Source: Streptomyces rubrogriseus
GTDB taxonomy: Bacteria; Actinomycetota; Actinomycetes; Streptomycetales; Streptomycetaceae
Assembly (NCBI RefSeq): GCF_027947575.1
Contig: NZ_CP116256.1
Span: 5,518,001 to 5,582,000 of the forward strand
Direction: 5' to 3'
Length of the DNA: 64,000 nt
Shown here: positions 26,654 through 35,854 of the stretch, in pieces
How positions within the stretch are numbered: the first letter of the stretch is position 1
Layout of the letters: each line of letters starts with the position of its first letter
Translations under genes and position numbers: made by a program
The notes under the pieces: generated by a model
The model's database searches: none
What the model saw: only the letters and a program-made list of their open reading frames with translations
What the model was told of the DNA's origin: nothing

Positions 26654-28024
26654 ATGGCCAGGCACGGCGGGCGCACGGTCCGTGACCTGCGGCGGGAGAG
26701 CCGCAGCAGCGTTCTGCAACGGTTGTATTTCGACGGGCCGATGAGCCGGCTCGCGCTGGGCTCGGCGGCCGCCCTGAGTTCGGGTTCCGTCAGCAACGTG
26801 GTCGCCGAACTGATGGCCGACGGACTCGTGGAGGAGGCGGGCACCCTCGGCGCGGACGGCGGCCGGCCGCGCACCCTGGTCCGGGTCGCGGCGGACCGGG
26901 GGCGCCTCGTCGGAGTCGACGTCGGCGAGACCCGCGTACGCGTGGAGCTGTTCGACCTGTCGATGTCCGAACTCGCCCGGGCGGAGCGCGCGCTGCCCGG
27001 ACACGGGTCGCGCTCCTACGACGTCGGTGTCGTCGCCGGGCACATCCTCGACGGGGTCGCGGAGGTGCTCGGCGCCGACCGCGCCGACGGCCGGGCGCAG
27101 GGCGGCGGTGAGCTGCTGGGGGTCGGCATCGGTGTCCCCGGAATCGTCGAGCGCACGGCCGACGGCACCCTGGTGCACGGCCAGACCGTCGGCTGGGACG
27201 CGGTCCCGCTGGAGGCGCTGCTGCGCGACTCGGGCCGACTGCCCGCGCACGTACCGCTGTTCGTCGAGAACGGCGCCAGGACGCTGGGGCAGGCCGAGAT
27301 GTGGTTCGGCGGCGGACGCGGCGCGCGCAACGCCGTGGTCGTGCTCTTCGGCTCCGGGGTCGGCGCGTGCGTCGTCACCCACGAGGTCGAGCAAGGACGT
27401 GCGGTGGAGTGGGGGCACCTGACGGTACAAGTGCGCGGGCGCCGCTGCCGGTGCGGCGCACGGGGCTGCCTGGAGGCGTACGCCGGGGCGGAGGCGCTGC
27501 TCGCGCGGTGGCGGGAGGCGGGTGGACAGCCGCCGTCCGGCGTCGACGAGGAGGCCGCGCTGACCGCCATGCTGTCCGCGGCCAGGCCGGGGGACGGGGG
27601 CGAACCGGACCCGGTGGCGTCGCGGGTGCTCGCCGAGACCGCCGAGTACCTGGGCGCGGGGCTGGCCGACCTGGTCAACCTCTTCCAGCCCGAGCGGGTC
27701 CTGGTGGGCGGCTGGGCCGGACTCCAACTGGGCCCGGCCTTCCTGGAGTCCGTCCGGGCCCACACGCTCGCCCACGCCCTGCGGCACCCCGCCGCACGGG
27801 TGGGCATCGCGCTGGGCCGCCTCGGGCCCGACGCGGTGACGGTGGGCGCCGCGATCCTGCCCCTGGCCGCGTTCTTCGCCCGCGGCGGCTGGCGTCCGCC
27901 GGTCGACTCCCCGCGCCGGCCCCGGCCTGGCGGGCCGCTCTCGGGGGAGGCTGGCGGCGCAGCGGGGCGGGGGCTGAGGCCGTGCGCGCGGCGCGTGCAG
28001 CGGCAGGTGCGTGGACTAGGCTGA
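26654..28024 (+). CDS. ROK-family (NagC/XylR-type) transcriptional regulator
   Basis: A 456-aa ROK repressor. An N-terminal winged HTH occupies about residues 1-75 (LQRLYFDGPMSRLALGSAAALSSGSVSNVVAELMADGLVEEAG by its ends). The ROK/kinase-like domain follows with VGVDVGETRVRVELFD, GVGIGVPGIV, and the ROK zinc motif CRCGARGCLEAYAG (about residues 272-285). The C-terminal 50 residues are Arg/Gly/Pro-rich and not part of the conserved domain. It is divergent from the importer operon, whose promoter overlaps a palindrome, and is its probable sugar-responsive repressor. The ATG has GGAAGGGG upstream. It may be co-transcribed with the TetR gene that follows after 89 bp. Confidence 0.9.
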   Translation: MARHGGRTVRDLRRESRSSVLQRLYFDGPMSRLALGSAAALSSGSVSNVVAELMADGLVEEAGTLGADGGRPRTLVRVAADRGRLVGVDVGETRVRVELFDLSMSELARAERALPGHGSRSYDVGVVAGHILDGVAEVLGADRADGRAQGGGELLGVGIGVPGIVERTADGTLVHGQTVGWDAVPLEALLRDSGRLPAHVPLFVENGARTLGQAEMWFGGGRGARNAVVVLFGSGVGACVVTHEVEQGRAVEWGHLTVQVRGRRCRCGARGCLEAYAGAEALLARWREAGGQPPSGVDEEAALTAMLSAARPGDGGEPDPVASRVLAETAEYLGAGLADLVNLFQPERVLVGGWAGLQLGPAFLESVRAHTLAHALRHPAARVGIALGRLGPDAVTVGAAILPLAAFFARGGWRPPVDSPRRPRPGGPLSGEAGGAAGRGLRPCARRVQRQVRGLG

Positions 28025-28113
28025 GCCGGCCGGGATGCGCGGCCGGGGAGGGCGGCCCGGAGCGACCGCGGAGCGACCCGGAGGCGACCATTAGCGACAG
28101 GGAGAACGACGAG

Positions 28114-28767
28114 ATGGCAGGCCGAAGGCGCTGGTCGACCGAGCAGATCCTGGACGCCGCGGCGGAGCTGCTGCTCGCGGGCGACGCCGAGACGTTCAGC
28201 GTGCGCAAGCTCGCCGCGTCGCTGGGGACCGACTCCTCCAGCCTCTACCGGCACTTCCGCAACAAGACCGAACTGCTGCGCGCGGTCGCGGACCGGATCC
28301 TGCTGTCCGCCATGGACGGCTACCGGCCCGAGGGCGACTGGAAGCAGCGCCTCACCGCCGTGGCACTGCGTCTGCGGGAGTCCTTCGGGCGGCAGCCGCA
28401 GCTCGCCGCGGTCTGGGGGCGCCACGGGTCGGGCGGTACGGGCTCCCGGCTGATGATGGAAGAGGTGTTGCAGGCCCTGCGCGCCTCGGGCCTGCCCGAC
28501 GACGAGATCCCGGCGCGCTACCACCGGCTGGTGATCCTGATCTCCTCGCTGATCACCGCCGAGGGCGGCTTCGGCGCCGTCGGTGCCCAGGAGCACGAGC
28601 AGGGCATGGAGCAGTTCCGGGTCGCGGTGCTGGGCGCCGACCCCGAGCGCTTCCCCGCGCTGGCCCACTTCGCCCGGGAGATCCGCCCGCTGGGCGCGGA
28701 CCGGGGCGCCGCCTTCGAGGAGATCCTCGCCGCCCACCTCGCCCACATCGAGGCCGCGACCCCCTGA
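28114..28767 (+). CDS. TetR/AcrR-family transcriptional regulator
   Basis: A 217-aa regulator with an N-terminal TetR HTH: STEQILDAAAELLLAG, then FSVRKLAASLGTDSSSLYRHFRNKTELLRAV (cited by its ends) at about residues 28-58. The C-terminal helical domain (about 75-217) would bind an unknown ligand and form the dimer. It is on the same strand as the ROK gene. It faces the LacI gene tail to tail with 15 bp between the stops, so it is not obviously linked to the glucan operons. The ATG at 28114 is preceded by GGGAGAAC. Confidence 0.9.
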   Translation: MAGRRRWSTEQILDAAAELLLAGDAETFSVRKLAASLGTDSSSLYRHFRNKTELLRAVADRILLSAMDGYRPEGDWKQRLTAVALRLRESFGRQPQLAAVWGRHGSGGTGSRLMMEEVLQALRASGLPDDEIPARYHRLVILISSLITAEGGFGAVGAQEHEQGMEQFRVAVLGADPERFPALAHFAREIRPLGADRGAAFEEILAAHLAHIEAATP

Positions 28768-28782
28768 CCCGGGCCGCCCGCG

Positions 28783-29823
28783 CTACGCCGACTCCCGTAC
28801 CACCAGCTCCGGGTCGAAGACGACCGACGTGGGCTCGACGCGCGCGCCCTTGATGTGGTCGTCGAGGAGGCGTGCCATCGTGGCCGCCATCTCCTCCACG
28901 GGCTGCCGTACGGTGGTCAGCCGGGGCCGGCAGGTGACGGCCACGCTGGAGTCGTCGAAGCCGACGACCGCGACGTCCTGCGGCACCCGGCGCCCGTGGT
29001 CGCGCAGCACCTGGACGGCACCCTGGGCCATCAGGTCGTTGGCGGTGAACACACCGTCGGTGTCCGGGTGTTCGGTGAGCAGGGAGGTCATCGCGGCCAT
29101 GCCGCTGTCCACCGTGAAGCCGCCCTCGGCCACCGGCACGTACGGGTGCCCGTGCCGGGCCAGGGTGTCGCGGAAGCCGGCCAGGCGCTCCTGGCTGGCC
29201 GCGACCGCCAGCGGGCCCGCGACGGTGGCTATCCGGCGGCACCCCCGCTCCAGCAGGTGCTCGGCGGCGAGCCGCCCGCCGTCGCGGTGGGCCAGGTCGA
29301 CGTAGCTCAGCGGTACGGGGCGGCCCGGACGGGCGAACAGCACCGCCGGCAGTCCGGCTCCGGCGAGCAGCGCGGGCAGCGGGTCGTCGGGGTGCGTGGA
29401 CACCACCAGCGCGCCGTCCGCGCCGCCCTGCCTGAGGTAGGCCACGACCTCCTGCCGGGCCTCGGGCGTCTCGGCGAACATCAGCACCGGATGCATCCTG
29501 CGTGGCCGCAGATGCCCGACCACGCCGCCTACCACGCGGCCGAAGAACGGGTCGGCGAAGACCCGCGTGGCGAACGCGTTCTGCTCCGTGTCCGTGGCGT
29601 CGCCCGCGCCCGAGACGACCAGCGCGACGGTGGTCGTGCGCCGGGTCACCAGCTGCCTGGCGGCCTGGTTGGGCGCGTACCCGGTTCGTTCGATGGCCCG
29701 GCGGACCAGGTCCTGGATGGCCGGGTCCACGTTGCGGACGCCGTTGACCACCCGCGAGACGGTGGCCCGGGAGACGCCGGCCTCCCGGGCCACGTCCTCC
29801 AGGGTCGGGGCCTGTCTGCTCAT
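28783..29823 (-). CDS. LacI-family transcriptional regulator (CebR/BglR-like)
   Basis: A 346-aa LacI repressor. The N-terminal DNA-binding domain is textbook: TLEDVAREAGVSRATVSRVVNG at residues 7-28 (cited by its ends), then the hinge NQAARQLVTRRT. The periplasmic-binding-like domain follows (TVALVV, VYAD-type core, and GFDDSSVAVTCRPRLTTVRQP near the C-terminus). Its own upstream region has AGAGCGCTCT (29859-29868). Related palindromes lie at both promoters of the DUF1996/GH55 pair. Known CebR sites in Streptomyces (TGGGAGCGCTCCCA) share the GAGCGCTC core, which supports a role in sensing beta-glucan oligosaccharides. The inducer is not known. Confidence 0.9.
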   Translation of the reverse strand: MSRQAPTLEDVAREAGVSRATVSRVVNGVRNVDPAIQDLVRRAIERTGYAPNQAARQLVTRRTTTVALVVSGAGDATDTEQNAFATRVFADPFFGRVVGGVVGHLRPRRMHPVLMFAETPEARQEVVAYLRQGGADGALVVSTHPDDPLPALLAGAGLPAVLFARPGRPVPLSYVDLAHRDGGRLAAEHLLERGCRRIATVAGPLAVAASQERLAGFRDTLARHGHPYVPVAEGGFTVDSGMAAMTSLLTEHPDTDGVFTANDLMAQGAVQVLRDHGRRVPQDVAVVGFDDSSVAVTCRPRLTTVRQPVEEMAATMARLLDDHIKGARVEPTSVVFDPELVVRESA

Positions 29824-29858
29824 GCCCGCACCCTAACCGGCGGGGTCCGGCGCACGGT

Positions 29859-29868
29859 AGAGCGCTCT
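29859..29868. promoter_or_regulatory. LacI-type operator before the LacI gene
   Basis: The 10-bp perfect palindrome AGAGCGCTCT lies 36 bp upstream of the start at 29823. Its core is identical to the operators at 35623 and 35797. This suggests autoregulation by the LacI protein. Confidence 0.65.
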
Positions 29869-29937
29869 CCGCTCCCCCGCCCCCTGTCCTCGCGCTCTTC
29901 CCGCCGCGCCCTGCCGGCCGCGCGCCGTCCGCCGCCC

Positions 29938-32615
29938 TCACGCGGAAGCCGGCGGCACCACCTCCATCTCCGCGGCCAGCGGCACGTCCCCCGCCGACCG
30001 CCCGGCCAGCACCCGGCAGGGCCCCGCCTCGGTACGCCAGGCGTGCTCCGCCACCGACCAGTGGCGCAGGGCCCGCGCCGGGACGCGCACCGTCGCCGTC
30101 ACCGTCTCCCCCGGACGCGCCCGCACCGCCGCGTATCCGGCGAGCCACCGCGCGGGACGGTCGAGGGTCGACGCGGGCCGGGCCAGGTACACCTGGACGA
30201 CCTCCCGGCCCGCTCGCGCACCGGTGTTGCGCACCCGCACGCGCACGGTGAGGCCGTCGCCCGCCCGGGTCACCGGCGGGACGGTCAGCTCCTCGTACAG
30301 CCACGTGGTGTAGCCGAGCCCGTGGCCGAACCAGTAGGCGGGCGTGCGGTGGTGGCGCAGCCAGCCCCGGTGACCGAGGTGCAGTCCCTCGTCGTAGTCG
30401 AGGCGGCCGCCGTCCGGGCGAGTGCGGGTGACCGGGGCGTCGGCGAGGGCGGCCGGCCAGGTGGTGGGCAGTCGTCCGCCCGGCTCGGCGTGTCCGAAGA
30501 GCACGTCGGCCAGTCCACCGCCGCCCTCCTGTCCGGGAAACCAGGCCAGCAGCACCGCTCCCGTCTGCTCCCGCCACGGCAGTTCCACCGGCCCGCCGCT
30601 GTTGACGACGGCGACGGTGCGCGGATTGGCGGCCGCGACGGCGCGGACCAGCGCGTCCTGGGTGGCGCCGAGCGCCAGGCCCGTACGGTCGTAGCCCTCC
30701 GACTCCCCGTGCTCGGTGGTGCCGACGACCACGACCGCGGCGTCCGCAGCACCGGCCGCGCGGGCGGCCTCGGCAAGCGACGCGGTCACGTCCGGGGCGG
30801 GCGGGGCCGCGACGAGGACGGTCGCCCGGCCGGTGCCGGGCGCCAGCTCGCGCCGGGCCACCAGCAGGGTGGGCCGGCCGGCGGTGAGGTCGGCGGTGGC
30901 GTACTGGGCGGGCGGGTTGACGTGCACCACCGCCGGATCGTCGGTGGACGGCGGGAAGTCCCCCTCCAGCAGGGTACGTCCGTCCGTCGTCAGGCTCATC
31001 CGGCCGAACCCGGCCACGCCCAGGGACCAGGAGCCGCCGGTGCGGGGACACAGCCGGGCGCTGATCTCGACGGTGTGCGCGCCCGGCACCAGGCGGGGCT
31101 CCAGCAGGCGTCCGCCGCGGCGCCGTTCGGCGTACAGCTCGCGGCCGTCCGCGTCGAGCATCCGCAGCAGGACGCCGGGCAGCCCCGAGCGCGGGTCGGT
31201 GCAGGCGTCCGGGTCCAGTGGAGGTGCGGGGCCGTCCGGCCGGGGGCCCGGAACGTGTACGACGCGGGCCCGGCCGCGCAGTTCGGCCCGGATGCCGTCG
31301 AGGACGGACACCTCGTCCTGCGGGAAGACGCCCGCGCTGCCGCCGCCCTGGGTACGGGTCCGCGCGGCATGCGCGCCGATCACGGCGACCGTCCCGAGGT
31401 GCTCGGGGTCGAGTGGCAGGACGTCCTTGTTGGCCAGCAGCACCGTCCCCGCTGCGACGGCCCGACGGGCCAGCGCCCGCCCGTCCCCGGCACGCCGCGG
31501 CCGGGACCCGGACGGCTGCGCACCGTGCGCCGGGTCCCGGCCCGGGAAGCTCTCCGCACCGGGCACCGGCCCCCGGCCCGCGAGACCCTCCGCACCGGGC
31601 ACCGGCCCCGGCCCGCGAGACCCTCCGCACCGGGCACCGGCCCCCGGCCCGCGAGACCCTCCGCACCGGGCACCGGGCCCGGGACCGCCGCCCCGTCCGC
31701 ACCCGGCGAGTCGGCTGGCCCGGCCGGGACCGGCGACCGGGACGCGTCGCGCCCACCCAGCGCGCCGAGCCACGCCGCGAGCCTCAGCAGGCGCCGTGCC
31801 TTGTCGTCGACGGTCGGCTCGGGCACCGCGCCCTCGGCCACCGCACGGGCCAGCGCCTCGCCCCAGGCGCCGTCGGGGCCCGGCATGGCGAGGTCGAGAC
31901 CGGCGCGGGCGGTGTCGGTCGTGCCGCGCACCGCGCCCCAGTCGGACACGACGACGCCGTCGAAGCCCCACTCGCTCTTCAGCGGGTCGGTGAGCAGGGC
32001 GTTCGCGGTCATCGTGGTGCCGTTGACCGCGTTGTACCCCGCCATGACGAGCCGGACCCCGGCGGCCACCGCCGCCTCGAAGGGGGCGAGGTAGACCTCT
32101 CGCAGCGCCCGCTCGCCCACCCGCACGTCGACGGTGAGGCGGTCGGTCTCGGAGTCGTTGGCCACGTAGTGCTTCGCGGTGGCGGCCACGCCGTGCGCCT
32201 GGATCCCGCGGACCAGCGCGGCGCCGATCCGGCCGGTCAGCTCGGGGTCCTCGGAGAGGCACTCGAAGTGCCGGCCGCCCAGCGGGCTGCGGTGCAGGTT
32301 GAGGGTCGGGGCGAGGACGACGTCCACGCCCTTGCGCCGGGCCTCTGCGGCGAGCAGGCCGCCGAGGTCCTCGACCAGCGCCTCGTCCCAGGTGGCGGCG
32401 AGCGCCGAGGCGGAGGGCAGCAGGAGAGAGGTGCTCCGCTCGTCCCAGGCCTCGCCCCGTACGCCCGCCGGGCCGTCCGACATCACCAACTCCCGTAATC
32501 CCACCGCCGGTTCCGCCCTCGTCCGCCAGGTCGTGGCGCCGTTCAGCAGCAGTGCGCGGGCGCGTGGTGTCAGTTTGCCGAGCAGCCGGTCGATCTCTTC
32601 GTCGCTCGTCCCCAC
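29938..32615 (-). pseudogene. GH3 beta-glucosidase, frameshifted in an internal repeat
   Basis: Together the two frames encode a full GH3 enzyme of about 892 residues. The N-terminal part (from ATG 32615) contains the barrel domain with the nucleophile in VVVSDWGAV (D225) and KHYVANDSETDR. The C-terminal part, in another frame, contains VLLANKDVLPL, WFPGQEGGGG and WFGHGLGYTTW (GH3_C) and a fibronectin-III-like end. The reading frame is broken at about 31606, inside a 36-bp tandem repeat, by one missing C in a run of 4 where sister copies have 5. Adding it restores one frame and gives repeated 12-residue units (PVPGAEGLAGRG). As read, only the first 411 residues would be made. No signal peptide is seen. 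It is downstream of the clan GH-A gene (31-bp gap), probably in its operon. Confidence 0.88.
31522..31683. repeat. 36-bp tandem repeat inside the GH3 gene
   Basis: Units begin with ACCGGGCACCGG: a degenerate copy at 31522-31557, then 31558-31593 (36 bp), 31594-31628 (35 bp), 31629-31664 (36 bp) and a partial copy to about 31683. The 35-bp unit has CCCC at 31606-31609 where its sisters have CCCCC, which breaks the frame. Each full unit would encode 12 residues in a linker between the GH3 barrel and C-terminal domains. Confidence 0.9.
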
Positions 32616-32646
32616 CCGGGTCTCCCCCTTCCCCTCGTCCCCGGCG

Positions 32647-34416
32647 TCAGGCGTAGACGCCGAACTCGTACAGCGAGTAGCCGTAACCCGTGCCGCGTGC
32701 GGTGCCGTTGACGCGTACGTAGCGGCCGGTGCCGGACACGTCGAGGGTGTCGACGCCGCCGTTGCCGTCGGTCACCGTGGACACGGTCCGCCAGTTCTGT
32801 CCGTCGTCCGAGGTCTGGACGGTGTAGGCCCTGGCGTAGGAGGACTCCCAGTACAGCTGGACGTGCCGGAAGCCGGTGCGGGTGCCGAGGTCCACCTGGA
32901 GCCACTGCGGGTCGCTCCAGTCGCTGGCCCACCGGGTGTCCGGGTTCCCGTCCACGGCGTTGGCTGCGGTGCAGGGGCAGTCGCCGTAGCTGGGCTGGAA
33001 GGAGGACGCGGTGGCCGGTTTGCCGAGGGCGACGTTCGTACCGTCGACGGCGGGCGGCACGACCCGCGCCGAGAGGGTCTCGACGCCGACGTTGCCCCGG
33101 CCGTCGGTGGCCTTGACGTACAGCTTCCAGACGCCGGGCCGCTCGGGGGCGGTGACCTCGAGGCGTCCACCGCCGAGGTCGGTGACGGGCAAGGGGGTCA
33201 ACTGCTTGCTCTGGTCGATGTAGTTGCTGTTGGCCAGTACCTCGTACGCGATCGGGTCGCCGTCCGGGTCGGTGGCGCGCACCGTGAGGACCAGGTCCTT
33301 GCCGGCCTGCACCTTGCCCGGGTCGCCCTCGACGCCGAAGCCGCTCACCACCGGCGGGGTGTTGTCGCGCGAGGTGTCACCGCCGTAGGCCCGCTTCACG
33401 GCGTAGTACGACAGCCGCTTCTGGCCGGCGGGCAGCAGGTTGAACCAGATGCCGCCGAAGTCGTACTCGGTGCCGTAGTGGAACAGGGTCGCGCCCAGGG
33501 CGACGCCGCGGTGCCCGGTGACGCAGTTCCAGGCGTCGGTGTAGCCCTGCGCCTTGGCCTGGTCGGTGGGTTCCCGCGGCACCCCGTTGGCGTCGTCCGG
33601 CACCTCCCACTCGCCGGCCGGTCCGGACTCGGTGACGATGTACGGCTTGGTGTAGCCGCCCTGTTCCCACGCGGAGCGCACGTCGCACACGGCGTCGTAG
33701 GAGTTGACGGCGTACAGGTCCAGGTCGGGGGCGTTCTTCTTGTAGTAGGGCCAGGCGCCGACCCAGGCGTCGGTGGAGGTCACCGGGTGGTTCGGGTCGA
33801 CGGCGTGGATCTTCTTGGCGACGTCGTTGACGAAGGTGGTGTAGGCGTCGCGCTGGCGCTCAAGCTCGTCGCCGCCGTAGCAGTTCTGCAGGCCGAGCAC
33901 CGACTCGTTGCCGACGTTCCACATCAGGACGCCGGGGTGGTCCTTGTACTCCTGGACCCAGCGCGGGAACTCGGCCAGCATCTGGTCCTTGTACGAGGTG
34001 TCGGTGAGGTAGTTGACGCAGCCGCCGCTGCCCGGGCCGCCGCCGGGCTGGAGCCAGAAGCCGGCGATGACCTTGACTCCGTGGGCGGCGGCGGAGTCGA
34101 GGAGGGGGCGGCTGCTCGCGTCGGTGCCCCAGGTGCGGATGGTGTTCACGCCCATGGACGCCAGGTCGGGCAGGTACCGGTCGGCGTCGGCGGGGGACGG
34201 CCCCCAGGTGAGGCCCTTGACCGTGTAGGGGCTGCCGTCCACGGTCAGCTGCCAGTTGCCCTGGCTGCCGGTGACCTTCACGACGCTGCCGGCGGCGTGC
34301 GCCTGCGCGGCGGGCAGCGCGGTGAGTGCGCCGAGCGTGAGCAGGCCGGCCGTCAGGGGCGCGGTGAGTCTGCGGGCGGGGGTGAGTCTGCTGGTGGGGG
34401 TGCGGGGTCGGCTCAT
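32647..34416 (-). CDS. secreted clan GH-A glycoside hydrolase (GH2-like TIM barrel) with discoidin domain
   Basis: A 589-aa exported enzyme. The signal peptide is at about 1-42 (LTAGLLTLGALTALPAAQA). A short beta segment is followed by a (beta/alpha)8 barrel of about 330 residues with the clan GH-A pair: acid/base in WNVGNES (E171) and nucleophile in IVTESGPAG (E263). An Ig-like domain with LTVRATDPDGDPIAYEV and a C-terminal discoidin-like domain (about 450-589, LGKPATASSF to YGYSLYEFGVYA) follow. Such proteins are often named GH2 TIM-barrel; the exact GH family cannot be set by eye. I start it at ATG 34416, where the signal peptide begins. It is probably in an operon with the GH3 gene and next to the DUF1996 gene. 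Confidence 0.85.
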   Translation of the reverse strand: MSRPRTPTSRLTPARRLTAPLTAGLLTLGALTALPAAQAHAAGSVVKVTGSQGNWQLTVDGSPYTVKGLTWGPSPADADRYLPDLASMGVNTIRTWGTDASSRPLLDSAAAHGVKVIAGFWLQPGGGPGSGGCVNYLTDTSYKDQMLAEFPRWVQEYKDHPGVLMWNVGNESVLGLQNCYGGDELERQRDAYTTFVNDVAKKIHAVDPNHPVTSTDAWVGAWPYYKKNAPDLDLYAVNSYDAVCDVRSAWEQGGYTKPYIVTESGPAGEWEVPDDANGVPREPTDQAKAQGYTDAWNCVTGHRGVALGATLFHYGTEYDFGGIWFNLLPAGQKRLSYYAVKRAYGGDTSRDNTPPVVSGFGVEGDPGKVQAGKDLVLTVRATDPDGDPIAYEVLANSNYIDQSKQLTPLPVTDLGGGRLEVTAPERPGVWKLYVKATDGRGNVGVETLSARVVPPAVDGTNVALGKPATASSFQPSYGDCPCTAANAVDGNPDTRWASDWSDPQWLQVDLGTRTGFRHVQLYWESSYARAYTVQTSDDGQNWRTVSTVTDGNGGVDTLDVSGTGRYVRVNGTARGTGYGYSLYEFGVYA

Positions 34417-34507
34417 CGGGATGTGTCTCCGGTCTGCGGGGTATGGGGGTCGGCCCGGCCGTGGCGGGGGCGGGGACGGCCGGGCCGGTCTCGGGGGCCG
34501 AGGGCGG

Positions 34508-35590
34508 TCAGGGCAGCTCGTAGTCCTCGTTGAGCGCCGCTCCGGCCTCCGGGTGGGTCTGGTCGTAGCCGCGCGCGTCGCACTGCAGTCCGCCGACGAT
34601 GCAGTGGCCGACCATGGCGTCCAGGGTCGCCTCGTCCCAGGCGTTGAAGAAGTCGTAGTGGAACGAGTAGCTCGCGCCACTGGCCAGCCGTACCCGGGAG
34701 AGGTCGCCGTTGACCGGGAAGGCCATCTTGAACTCGATCATCGGCAGGGCGACCGGGTGGTCGGCCGGGCAGATGTTGTTGTTGGTCCCGGGGTTGACCA
34801 CCGGATACGCCATGTGGCTCTTGTGGTCCGGTGTGTCCAGGTTCTTGCCGTCCCAGCAACTGGGCGCCTGGAAGCGGATGTTGACCTGGACGTCCTGGCG
34901 TTCGGGGCAGTCGGTGGGGAAGTCGACGTTGAAGAAGCTGTCGCCGCACTCCCAGCCCTCGACGAACCCGGGGTGGTCGCGGAACTCCTGTGCGCTCTGC
35001 ATCGGGCTGGCGACGACGTAGCGCAGGCCCTTCGGGAAGGGGCGCACGCTGGTGTAGTCGGTGACACCGGCCTTGTAGTAGATGGTCTGCGGGCCGACCG
35101 GGAGCACCGGGCGGTCGCCGTCGTACATGGTCGGCATCCAGTAGCCGGAGCGGTCACCGGGCGCCCGGCAGGTGGTGGACCCGGCGTCGAGCGAGGCGGT
35201 GGTGCTGTACGCGTTGGTCGTCGTGTTGCCCATGAAGGTGTGGTCGTGCGACTTCCCGGGCTGCTGGGCGTAGACGATGGGGTCGTCGGGCGCGGTGTGG
35301 CTGACCCCGCAGTTGGCCTGGAACTCGTGGAAGTAGCGGTGCGGCGGCTCCTTCGTGGACGGGGTGACGCCGGTGACCGGCGGGTTTGCGGGGATGTAGC
35401 CGTCGCCGTCCGGGTCCTCGGGCGAGGCGGCGGTCGAGACCGCCATGGTGTGCCCGGTGTGCGCGGCGGAGGCCGGGGCGGACGCGGCGGGTGTGTCCGC
35501 GTTGGCGGCGACGGTGCCGATGCCGATCGAGGTCAGCAGTAACGCGCTCGCGACGAGGGTGCCGGACAGAACTTTCGATCTCCGTGGCAT
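34508..35590 (-). CDS. secreted DUF1996-domain protein
   Basis: A 360-aa exported protein with a Sec signal peptide (SGTLVASALLLTSIGIG, cleaved near residue 32). The domain DUF1996 is recognised from HRYFHEFQANCGVS, GKSHDHTFMGNTTTNAYST, GYWMPTMY, and SCWDGKNLDTPDHKSHMAYP. It has six or more cysteines and several His residues, suggesting metal or disulphide use. DUF1996 proteins occur in fungi and bacteria near carbohydrate-active enzymes; the activity is unknown. The ATG has a perfect AGGAGG site. The promoter carries a LacI-type operator, so it belongs to the glucan regulon. It may share a transcript with the downstream GH genes (91-bp gap). Confidence 0.85.
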   Translation of the reverse strand: MPRRSKVLSGTLVASALLLTSIGIGTVAANADTPAASAPASAAHTGHTMAVSTAASPEDPDGDGYIPANPPVTGVTPSTKEPPHRYFHEFQANCGVSHTAPDDPIVYAQQPGKSHDHTFMGNTTTNAYSTTASLDAGSTTCRAPGDRSGYWMPTMYDGDRPVLPVGPQTIYYKAGVTDYTSVRPFPKGLRYVVASPMQSAQEFRDHPGFVEGWECGDSFFNVDFPTDCPERQDVQVNIRFQAPSCWDGKNLDTPDHKSHMAYPVVNPGTNNNICPADHPVALPMIEFKMAFPVNGDLSRVRLASGASYSFHYDFFNAWDEATLDAMVGHCIVGGLQCDARGYDQTHPEAGAALNEDYELP

Positions 35591-35622
35591 GGAGACCTCC
35601 TGAGAGGGTCGGGGAAATTCTC

Positions 35623-35673
35623 GGAGAGCGCTCTCCCACGTCGGAGTGTTGAGGGCACGGCGAAGGGTGTCAA
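35623..35673 (-). promoter_or_regulatory. promoter and LacI-type operator of the DUF1996 gene
   Basis: On the minus strand TTGACA (35668-35673) and AACACT (35645-35650) are 17 bp apart. The 14-bp perfect palindrome GGAGAGCGCTCTCC (35623-35636) sits just downstream of the expected transcription start. A LacI protein bound here would block initiation or early elongation. Confidence 0.75.
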
Positions 35674-35760
35674 GGGATTGAACGGAAGCGGCTGCGGGTG
35701 GGCCAACACACGTTGCTTCCCCACTTGTTGAACACAGCTCACGAGAAACGGTCGCAACTC

Positions 35761-35810
35761 TTGACGTGTCGTGCGCGCAGATGAAGCATGCACACCCAGA
35801 GAGCGCTCCC
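35761..35810 (+). promoter_or_regulatory. promoter and LacI-type operator of the GH55 gene
   Basis: TTGACG (35761-35766) and AAGCAT (35784-35789) are separated by 17 bp. The operator-like GAGAGCGCTCCC (about 35799-35810), with the same GAGCGCTC core as the site on the other side, lies over the expected start point. The layout mirrors the divergent DUF1996 promoter. Confidence 0.65.
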
Positions 35811-35854
35811 CCACCCCCACTTCGTTCACTTTCCGAACAAGGAGAGCCGCCCGC

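Noticed and set aside
31522..31683. Possible CRISPR array
   Set aside because: The units are directly abutting 35-36 bp copies without spacers, inside a coding sequence; no cas gene is near.
28553..31756. Minus-strand frame of over 1,000 codons across the TetR, LacI and GH3 genes
   Set aside because: No motif is present and it overlaps clear LacI and GH3 domains in other frames.
28855..32094. Plus-strand frame of about 1,080 codons opposite LacI and GH3
   Set aside because: Opposite to clear coding sequence; its Arg/Gly/His-rich composition is typical of antisense in high-GC DNA.
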